Source: Carya illinoinensis (lineage: Eukaryota; Streptophyta; Magnoliopsida; Fagales; Juglandaceae). From it: a DNA stretch of 64,000 nucleotides. The DNA lies in assembly GCF_018687715.1 (NCBI RefSeq), contig NC_056756.1, forward strand, positions 39,280,480 through 39,344,479, read 5' to 3'. Made by a program: the position numbers and the translations under genes. Positions within the stretch are counted from its first letter, which is position 1; each line of letters opens with the position of its first letter. This document shows, in pieces, positions 24,500 to 34,851 of the stretch. The notes below the pieces were generated by a model. That model saw only the letters and a program-made list of their open reading frames with translations. It was not told where the DNA came from and made no database searches.

Positions 24500-25607
24500 A
24501 CTTAAGATGTGGAACTAGTCAAACTTTTAAAACAGAGTGGTGGAAGGTTTAGAAATAAGGGAAAATATAAGGAAAATGGACAAAAGACTGGAGCTCAAGT
24601 CAACACAACCAACCTTGCTTACTCCCAATCTCAAAAAGCAATACGTGTGGCAAGAAAGAAGCCTCTAAAGTTTCTTTTGAAAGTGAAAAGGCAAATTTAC
24701 ACCCTACGAAATTGACGACGCACAAAAACTGTCAGGGCTCAAAAGGCAGGTGGCTAAGTTTTACTGGACAGGAGGAAAACGAGTGGATCTTTTGTTCCTT
24801 TTGGAGAGGAGGGATTCCTTGGTTTTCTAAAAAGGAATTGAAAATGTTGGGTATCGAATCTTCTTTGGTGTTTGAAAAAATACGCGGGTTTGGATGAGCT
24901 TCTGGATGATTGGGGGATATCACAGACTGCTAGCAGCAGCATTGGCATTAAATCAGACCTTGTCAAGGTTTGTATAGAGAACATATACTGTAACTGTCTA
25001 ATTAAATTGCTTTCATTTTCATCTACGGGCTCCATTGTTGGTTGACCTTTTCGGTGAAAAGATTTTGCCTAAGTATTTTTTTATTCTTATTTGAAAGTTT
25101 ATCAGACTAATTCTCGTCCTAAATAATATCTGATCTAGACGCGTAATACCATTGGAGCTTAAGTTGGACCAAGTAAACATGGCATTTGGATAACTTGAGA
25201 GGATCAAGTGGCTCGAGATAAATACGCACTTATTCTTCCTTATCCTACAATATCTTTTCGTATGAAAAAGAGATAGATATATAAAATAAATTCTATGATA
25301 TTTATTATATATTAACATCAAAGAGATTTTACTACATGACTGAGTGTAGATTACTGCACATTAGCATGATCAAGAGATTGATTAAAAAGTCAGAACATCC
25401 TATCCAACCAAGGATGAAAGCTAAAAGACATGCTTCATGCATGTGAAGTCAAGTATGAAAATTCTTTAAAATTTTAAATTACCAAAAAATAAACATTATA
25501 TCTTTATTATTGAGAATCGAGATATGACCATTTATATTATGCCGTGTCATTAATTTTTATTTATTTTAATAGTAATAATTAAATTTTGATATAAAATATT
25601 ATTTTTT
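24500..25607. other. Unassigned region with short open frames
   Basis: Base composition at 24500-25000 is less AT-rich than its surroundings. Plus-strand frames of 60-70 codons are open (24509-24715, 24712-24897), but none shows a domain I recognise and they are broken against each other. It could be a decayed gene fragment or the interior of LTR element B. From 25200 on it is AT-rich and featureless. Confidence 0.4.
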
Positions 25608-28600
25608 TTATATTAAAAGATGCAATATTGTTAGATGTATTATCCTATACAATATATTTTATATATTTTAATATTATTTTTTTATTTTTATTAAATTAAT
25701 TGAATTAATCTACTTATTATTTATAAATTATATATTTATTATAAAAAACAAAAAAAATTAAAATAGATATAATGTATGATGTGTGTAATTAATATTAGAA
25801 TTATTCTGATTAATAATTTAAAATATAAAATGTAGAATTATGTAATTTAAAAGTTAGAATGTCGGTACATTTTTTTTTGTTTTTTGTCGCAAAGTTAAAA
25901 CGAGGTGCCATCCCTCGCACCGCCAAACGGACACTTTCGGCCCACCCCATACGTCAAATTGGGAAGTCATCAATCATTATGTCTGCACTCTCCAAAGGAC
26001 GAACCAATGTTGTGGTGGCTATAACTTGCAATTTGGACCGTCCATGAACCAATTGCAAGCAAGCACGTTTCCTTCACTTGTGTATATGGATCACAATCTG
26101 CCTTTGCGATGCAGAAATTAGAATTTAAAAAGAAAAAGAGAATTTATTCGAAGCGCAGAAAAGAAAGTAGCCAAACATCAAGTCTACTTTTTTTTTTTTT
26201 GGATTTTCAGGACAGTGTTAACGCGGGAATAAAGCACAAAAAGAACAATTACGTGGGAAGAACGTAATTAAGAGGATAAAAAAAAATGAAAAATTCCTTT
26301 GTTTTCCGTACTAATTTTCTTTTGGGATATGATTTCAAATTGGATTCTTTGGTTGATAGACACATATTTATTGTGTCCTATTAAGAACCAATGTCTTACA
26401 TTCAACGAATCTAATTCTCTCGTGAGTTTTAAGAGTTGTTTGGATTGAGAATTATTCTCATCTTATTATTATAATTTTTTAAAATTTTTATATAAAATAT
26501 AATAAATAATTTAATTTTTTCAAATGTAAATTCAATTTTTTTAAAAATTTTAAAATAATAATAATATTAAAAAATAATATTTTATTTAACTTTTAATTTT
26601 ATTAAAAATTATTTCATCTCATCTCATTATTCAAACAATCTCTTACTCTCTCACCTTTCATGGTAGGCACTGCCCTTCTAATACAAAACGAATTAAGTAT
26701 CATAGAAATTAGATCAAAGTAGAAAAGATCGCTTAATAGTAGTGGGAGGAGGAATACTAGTCATGGGGTTTTGGAGTTTAAAAAATCAAAGAAAATGAAG
26801 CCATCGGGTGGGATACCTCATATGATAAGGATACTATTAGATGATATATAAGATCCCACATTACTTAAAAATAAGAAGTTTTTGCTATTTATAATGTTTT
26901 GATAGAATTTCAATTATGTCATTAACTAGTCTTTTTAGAATATAGGTCATATAGTTTGAGATTTCTATTAAGACGTTATAGGAGAATAGATATATTCACA
27001 AATATTTCATAAGGTAATGCTACACCCCTGAGTAATTCCACCAAAAGTTCCTACCAAAAGTACAAAAATTTCTTTTTTCAAAATTTTTTAAAATAGTTTC
27101 TTAACTATTAAGTAAAAAAAATATAAATAATAGATTTTACGGATGATTTTTCTCGCTAGAAATATCATTTCCCATTTCATAAACAAAGGCAAATTTTGTG
27201 TTACTGTTTTTACTATTCACATGACCACTAATAAACAGTACCAAGATATTTGCATTATCCGGGAAACATCTGTAAATTTTCTTGTGCCAAAGATGTCATT
27301 TACGCTGTAACAACTTAATTACAAGTATAAATATATATATATATATATATATAAATTAGTTTTGAGGTTAATGGAGGTAGTGCGTTGGTATGAGCTGTGA
27401 CTCCGAGAGTGTGACATTTGATGGCATTGTATACAAAAGATACAATCAACAATTCCAAATTAAATGCACATGCATGCATGTTGTGCTTTGAGCCGTTCAA
27501 AAACTATTAGCGTGCGTACGGTATGAAACTATAATTCCAGCCCATTGTTATCGCAGCTGTTTTGTATGGCTTAGAATTTCAGCTAAACCTCATCCGGACC
27601 TCCACCAATACCATATAATCGAATAATGATATATATTATATCACTATCTCATTTACAGCTCATCATATATAAAGTAACGGTATTTATTATTATTTGATGA
27701 TAAAAAAATATTTAATAAATAATCATTTAATAGTAGTTAATGTGATACATCTTACTTAGTGACATACAAGTAAAATGGTAGTATGGTGTATAAAATTTTT
27801 ATTTTCAATTTAATAATTATTTATATGCAGGACTTATAATATTTTTTTAATTTTTTATAAATATATTTAAACTCATCTTAACATCTAAATACATATAAAT
27901 TCATCTTAGATAGGCACTACAAAACTCATTTCATCATATCAACTCACTACTATTCATGAAGAACTCAATACATCTCAACTCAGCTCAACATTCAAGCTGG
28001 ATATAAATATAACTAATACAAATATGTTTATTTAATTATTTGTGTCATATTGTATACTGTTTATTCTATACTGTTTCGTATGAAGAATATAATAATAACA
28101 TTTGGTCAAGCACCTTATGTCTTTTTTGTAAATTGTTTTTCTTTTTTTTGATGGAGTCTTTTTTGTAAATTAAACCTTCTCACTTATGCTTTTTCATTTT
28201 GTTTTTAGAAATAACTATACGTGCAATGGTTGACAATTCTCAATTCTGTCAAAAAGAAAGGTGGATTAATAAGGATCATTAGGCAGTTTAATGAACGAAA
28301 TAAATAAATCTTCATCAAAATTAATTATGATTTATAATTTGATCTTTCACATTAATTTGTTGTTAAATCTTCCTCAATACGAGCGAGCTTTTAAGAGGTA
28401 CTTATGTAATGATTGGGTCTAATAATTTTAAAGTCGAAATATTAATAATTTATTGAGCTTAAATTATATTTAATGGGTCATATTGGATAAGCCCACTAGT
28501 GATAAATTATTGAGATTTGAGTTTTACTTAAATTCAATAATTATGTTAAATCTCATTTATTATTTATTGAACAAGTTAAATTCCTTTTAAATACATCATT

Positions 28601-29907
28601 TTTCAATTTTAAATTTTTAAATTTTTAAATTTTTCATGTAATTATTATCTAATCATTACAACTTTTCTAAACTTACAAATAAAACATAAAAAATAATTCA
28701 AAATTTTCAAATTCTAAAACAAAAATTATATTATAACAAAATTAAACTTTATAACTTTTTTATTCAACTTATTCTCTCTCATTTTCCAAAATCTTATAAA
28801 AATATATTAATTCAAACTATTTCATTACTATTTAAAATTACCTTATTATTATTTACATAATTTCTATCTCATCCCATTAGAATAACAACACATAATGTGA
28901 AACTCACATGACATATGATATCTTACTGTCTATCTCTTTTTATATTAAATCATCAAATACGATCAAATAATCAAGAGAAATCCTTGAATATGAAGACCTC
29001 AAGTTGGAAGGAGATTGACATACAAAGTGGACTCTATAATATTTATTGCATTGTGATATTTGAAATATTTTTTTGTAGTAGTATATTCCATAGGACTTAT
29101 TTCATATGTCTTTCACTCTTCCACTTGAGAGTTTTAAGTTCGAACAAGAGAAGTTTTTTCAATAATTTGATACTAATTTTAAGATAGAGAAGAAAATTCC
29201 CTCAAGTCTTTATCCGAACATTCAAGGTCTCAAATAGAAAGGGAAAGGAACATAAAGCAAGTCTTTTAATATTTACTGCTCATCTAAATTCTAATGACAT
29301 GGTGTTGACCCTAATTAATTCTACTGATAAAAATATGAAGGTTCTATTTGGTGATCATACATAAGGGATATACCACCAATTGTGGTGCGTCATATATCTT
29401 TTAATTTTAGGATTTTTAGTTGTAGAGTTTAAATAATAAACTCTACTATTAAAAGAATTATTTATTGTTCGGTAATTATATGTCTAAAGTATTTTTAAAT
29501 ATGTTATATTTGTTGAGAAGTAATATAAAAATGTGCTTATTGAGGTAGAAATGATATAAAAAGTTTTTTAATTTTTTAAAGTTTATAATCATATCTTTTA
29601 TAGAAATCAAATCTTATAATCAAATAACAACGAAAATAGTTTAATGAAAAAAAAAAACCCCGGTAGTATGGTGGTGCCTCTCAGGGCAAAACCAATAATT
29701 TTTTTAGGAGGTCAACTTTTCTATTATGTGACATATTTATGTAAAATAAAAATGAGATTAAAAATTCATAAAACATAACAATATATAAAACTTTATCTTG
29801 ATAATTTGATACATTCGCGTAAAAATAAAATTCTAAAAACATAACCTAATATACATTTAAGATTTATATTGATAATATTTCATCGAATAATATTTATTTA
29901 TTATTAT
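25608..29907. repeat. 4.3-kb tandem duplication, left copy (full length)
   Basis: From TATTAAAAGATGCAATATTG at 25611 the sequence recurs at 29911, a period of 4300 bp. Identity looks well above 90% throughout, including unusual landmarks such as AAACGGACACTTTCGGCCCA, GGTAGTGCGTTGGTAT and TGCATGCATGTTGTGCTTTG. The left copy has 28286-29471, which the right copy lacks. No protein-coding gene was recognised; ORFs are short and shift between copies. Embedded repeats include the MITE at 26429-26645. Confidence 0.9.
26429..26645. repeat. GTTTGG-type MITE within the left duplication copy
   Basis: The left end TAAGAGTTGTTTGGATTGAG pairs with the right end CTCATTATTCAAACAATCTC. The interior has TCATCTCATCTCATT. 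It is the same family as 11350-11525. Confidence 0.7.
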
Positions 29908-32900
29908 TTATATTAAAAGATGCAATATTGTTAGATGTATCATCCCTATACAATATATTTTAATATTATTTTTTTATTTTTATTAAATTAATTGAATTAT
30001 TTTACTTATTATTTATAAATTATATATTTATTATAAAAATAAAAAAAATTAAAATAGATATAATGTATGATGTGTGTAATTAATATTAGAATTATTCTGA
30101 TTAATAATTTAAAATATAAAATGTAGAATTATGTAATTTAAAAGTTAGAATGTCGGTACATTTTTTTTCTTGGTTTTTTTTATGTTTTGTTTTGTCGCAA
30201 AGTTAAAACAAGGTGCCATCCCTTGCACTGCCAAACGGACACTTTCGGCCCACCCCATACGGGGAAGTCATCAATCATTATGTCTGCACTCTCCAAAGGA
30301 CGAACCAATGTTGTGGTGGCTATAACTTGCAATTTGGACCGTCCATGAACCAATGGCAAGCAAGCACGTTTCCCTAACTTGTACATATGGATCACCATCT
30401 GCTTTTGCGATGCAGAAATTAGAATTTAAAAAAAAAAAAAATTCTCTAAAAATTATTCGAAGTGCAGAAAAGAAAGTAGCCAAACATCAAGTCTACTTTT
30501 TTTTTTTTTTTTGGATCTTTAGGACAGTGTTAACGCGGGAATAAAGCACAAAAAGAACAATTACGTGGGAATAACGTAATTAAGAGGATAAAAAAAATGA
30601 AAAATTCCTTTATTTTCCGTACTAATTTTCTTTTGGGATATGATTTCAAATTGGATTCTTTGGTTGATAGACACATATTTATTGTGTCCTATTAAGAACC
30701 AATGTCTTACATTTAACGAATCTAATTCTGTCATGAGTTTTAAGAGTTGCTTGGATTGGAAATTATTCTATCTCATTATTATAATTTTTTAAAATTTTTA
30801 TATAAAATATAATAAATAATTTATTTTTTTTCAAATCTAAATTCAATTTTTTTAAAATTTTAAAATAATAATAATATTAAAAAATAATATTTTAATAATA
30901 TTTTATTTAACTTTAAATTTTATTAAAAATTATCTCATCTCATCTCATTATTCAAACAATCTCTTACTCTCTCACCTTTCATGGTAGGCACTGCCCTTCT
31001 AATACAAAACGAATTAAGTATCATAGAAATTAGATCAAAGTAGAAAAGATTGCTTAATAGTAGTGCGAGGAGGAATACTAGTCATGGGGTTTTCGAGTTT
31101 AAAAAATCAGAAGAAAATGAAACTGGTGGGATACCTCATATGATAAGGATACTAATAGATGATATATAAGATCCCATATTATTTAGAAATAAGAAGTTTT
31201 TGTTATTTATAATGTTTGGATAGAATTTCAATTATGTCATTAACTAGTCTTCTTAGAATATAGGTCATATAGTTTGAGATTTCTATTAAGACGTTATAGG
31301 AGAATAGATATATTCACTGATATTTCATAAGGTAATGCTACACCCCTGAGTAATTCCACCAAAAGTTCCTACAAAAAGTACAAAAATTTCTTTTTTCAAA
31401 ATTTTTTAAAATATTTTCTTAACTATTAAGTAAAAAAAATATAAATAATAGATTTTGTGGATGATTTTTCTCGCTAGAAATATCATTTCCCATTTCATAA
31501 ACAAAGGCAAATTTTGTGTTACTGTTTTTACTATTCACATGACCACTAATAAACAGTACCAAGATATTTGCATTATCCGGGAAACATCTGTAAATTTTCT
31601 TGTGCCAAAGATGTCATTTACGTTGTAACAACTTAATTACAAGTATAATTATATATATATATATATATAAATTAGTTTTGAGGTTAATGGAGGTAGTGCG
31701 TTGGTATCAGCTGTGACTCCGAGAGTGTGACATTTGATGGCATTGTATACAAAAGATGACAACTAACAATTCCAAATTAAATGCACATGCATGCATGTTG
31801 TGCTTTGAGCCGTTCAAAAACTATTAGCGTGCGTACGGTATGAAACTATAATTCCGGCCCATTGTTATCGCAGCTGTTTTGAATGGCCTAGAATTTAAGC
31901 TAAACCTCATCCGGACCTCCACCAATACCATATAATCGAATAATGATATATCACTTTCTCACTTACGTCTCATTATATATATATATATAAAATAACGTAT
32001 TTATTATTATTTGATGATAAAAAAATATTTAATAAATGATCATTTAATAGTAATTAATATGACACATCTTACTTAATGACATACAAGTAGAATGATAGTA
32101 TAGTGTATAAAATTTTCATTTTCAATTTAATAACTATTTATACGCAGGACTTATAATATTTTTTTAATTTTTTATAAATATATTTAAACTCATCTTAACA
32201 TCTAAACACATATAAATTCATCTTAGATAGGCATTACAAAACTCATTTCATCATATTAACTCACTACTATTCATGAAAAACTCAATACATCTCAACTCAG
32301 CTCAACATTCAAGCTGGGCATAAATATAACCAATACAAATATGTATATTTAATTATTTGTGTCATATTGTATACTGTTTATTCTATACTGTTTCGTATGA
32401 AGAATATAATAATAACATTTGGTCAAGCACCTTATGTCTTTTTTGTAAATTGTTTTTCTTTTTTTTGATGGAGTCTTTTTTGTAAATTAAACCTTCTCAC
32501 TTATGCTTTTTCATTTTGTTTTTAGAAATAACTATACGTGCAATGGTTGACAATTCTCAATTCTGTCAAAAAGAAAGGTGGATTAATAAGGATCATTAGG
32601 CAGTAATTATATGTCTAAAGTATTTTTAAATATGTTATATTTGTTTAGAAGTAATATAAAAATGTGCTTATTGAGGTAGAAATGATATAAAAAGTTTTTT
32701 AATTTTTTAAAGTTTATAATCATATCTTTTATAGAAATCAAATCTTATAATCAAATAACAACGAAAATAGTTTAATGAAAAAAAAAACCCGGTAGTATGG
32801 TGGTGCCTCTCAGGGCAAAACCAATAATTTTTTTAGGAGGTCAACTTTTCTATTATGTGATACATTTATGTAAAATAAAAATGAGATTAAAAATTCATAA

Positions 32901-33039
32901 AACATAACAATATATAAAACTTTATCTTGATAATTTGATACATTCGCGTAAAAATAAAATTCTAAAAACATAACCTAATATACATTTAAGATTTATATTG
33001 ATAATATTTCATCGAATAATATTCATTTATTATTATTTT
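29908..33039. repeat. 4.3-kb tandem duplication, right copy (3.1 kb, internally deleted)
   Basis: This is a direct repeat of 25608-29907. Homology is continuous to GGATCATTAGGCAG (about 32602) and then jumps to TAATTATATGTCTAAAG, skipping the counterpart of 28286-29471. It ends near 33039 where the copies diverge (TTATTATTTTTGTAAT). Small indels mark the copy, such as a 7-bp loss at CCATACGGGG (about 30258). Confidence 0.9.
30740..30966. repeat. GTTTGG-type MITE within the right duplication copy
   Basis: This is the duplicate of the MITE at 26429-26645. The left arm has changed (GTTGCTTGGATTGG), and it carries a short internal duplication (AATATTTTAATAATATTTTA). Confidence 0.7.
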
Positions 33040-33886
33040 TGTAATAAAATATTTAAAATTCATTTTTTTCATAAAATCTATCAAGTGATCTTTTAAAAGC
33101 CAACCTTACACTCTAGTGAGTATTCTAGTTTATTAAGTTTCATGTAAAATCTAAATATTTTCTTATCACATTAAACATATAATAACATAATTGAGATCTT
33201 AAATAAATTTTTTCTTACTTAATGAAGTACTCTAGAAGATAAAACTCTTCAACTAATTTTCATATAGATCATCAATTTTAAATAATTTTTTTTTGTATAT
33301 TCACTTTGGATTCCATATTAAAAAACCTAATATTGTATAACTAAAAATTTTGGGATTCATACTAATAAATTCTTTATTTCTCATAAACTTAGTTTAAATT
33401 AATTTTAGTGAAGCCACATCCTTAAAAATAAATAATATATAAAAATTATACAAAATTTTAGAACTATAGGAAAAGACTGAAGAGAGGCATTTCTAGATAT
33501 ATTGAAACTTTTAAAAATTTTAAAAAACATATAGGAGTTATAACTTTTTTGGGGGGCATTATGTATATTTATAGAATTATAAATGAAATATAGGGAGGAT
33601 TTTGAAACTTCAAAAAATTTTGGAAATTTTGGTGGGGCCATGGCCCTTCAGCCCGACGTGGGTCTATCGTTGATGAGATAAAATCGACAGGTAAAATTTT
33701 AATTATTTAAAAGTTATATAGATATTTTTATCTATTAATAACCTTTTTTTAAATTGAAACTACAATCATTATTAAAAAAATACATTAGAGAAAATTGATG
33801 TTTTAAAACTAAATTTTTAACTTTTTTTAGATTAAAAGTACATTAATCTTAAAAATAAAAAAGTGCTTCTGTACATGGACAATGCT
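33040..33886. other. AT-rich intergenic DNA
   Basis: No gene, clear repeat unit or regulatory signature was seen. A minus-strand open frame at 33405-33641 has low-complexity composition and is not credible. Confidence 0.5.
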
Positions 33887-34222
33887 AGGGATCCCGTTGG
33901 GGGATCCCGTTCACTTGTCCTGCTGATTTTTTTTTTTTTTTGAAAATTTTTTTTACAAAAAGATTTAGAAAATTATATTTAATTATATTGTAAATTTTAT
34001 TCATTTTTTTAAAATATTTAAAAGTGGTAAAAAAATGATATGAAAAAACAAAAAAAAACTTTTAAATATTTTTTTAAAATTATTTTTTTAACACTTTTAA
34101 ATATTTTAAAAAAAATAAATAAAATTTACAATATAATTAAATATAATTTTTTTAATCTTTCTATAAAAAAAATTTTAAAAAAAATACAGAACAAGTAAAC
34201 GGAATCCCCCAACGGATCCCTT
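33887..34222. mobile_element. Fold-back MITE with GATCCC-rich inverted ends, disrupted by the hAT
   Basis: The left arm AGGGATCCCGTTGGGGGATC (continuing CCGTTCACTTGT) pairs with the right arm ACAAGTAAACGGAATCCCCC (continuing AACGGATCCCT). Complementarity continues inward: AATTATATTTAATTATATTG on the left matches CAATATAATTAAATATAATT on the right, so almost the whole 336 bp folds into one hairpin. The right tip coincides with the hAT target site ATCCCTTG, so the hAT inserted into this MITE's end. The MITE's own target duplication was not resolved. Confidence 0.8.
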
Positions 34223-34404
34223 GTAGGGGTGCTACCCGCACCATACGGTGCGGGGTAGCCCCCCCCCGCCCCCCGCCCCCGCATGGGGCGGATGGGGAAA
34301 ATCCACCCCGTCCCCCGCCTCCGGTGTGCGGGGGCGGGGTACCCCGTCCCGCATGACGGGGTACGGGGTGGGGGGCCAGTCCGTCCGGCCCCCCGCACCC
34401 CCCT

Positions 34405-34540
34405 TCTGGGCCTTGGGCCCAGAGGCAATTTCTGGGCCGAAAATGGCCCAGACGCAATTTCTGGGCCATTTTGGGCCCAGAAGCAATTTCTGGGCCAATT
34501 TGGGCCCAGAAATCTCAGCAATGGGCCATTTTGGGCCCAT
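34405..34540. repeat. TGGGCC-rich repeats at the 3' end of the hAT
   Basis: Four to five units of about 30 bp built from GGCAATTTCTGGGCC and ATTTTGGGCCCAGA are arranged in tandem, giving many TGGGCC/GGCCCA hexamers in 135 bp. The same hexamer is the plant site II promoter element, so these repeats might act as a promoter or as a transposase-binding subterminal array. They lie downstream of the transposase stop codon. Confidence 0.8.
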
Positions 34541-34851
34541 AAAATTATAAGTAAAAAACAAAAAAAAAATTTTTCGAAATTTAAAAGAAAAAAAAAAGTG
34601 TTATGTCTAAGAGTCTAATACGTAATAAACTAATAATAATAACTAAGCTATTACAAAATTGAAAGGCTAAACAATTACAAAATTACAAACATAAAAGTGT
34701 CCAAAGGACATTGTATCAACATTACAAATTATTGAATACAAAATTTTTACAAATCATTAAAAATTGATCATTCTAAAGAGGCTTGTCAGCTGTGGCTTGT
34801 CTTTGAGTCAAGAGGTGTGACAGTTGGGGCGGCCCGGGCTTGAACACATTT

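Noticed and set aside
34126..34618. Overlapping 100-130-codon frames on both strands in the GC-rich hAT end
   Set aside because: Stop-poor only because of high GC; Pro/Gly/Arg low complexity in every frame.
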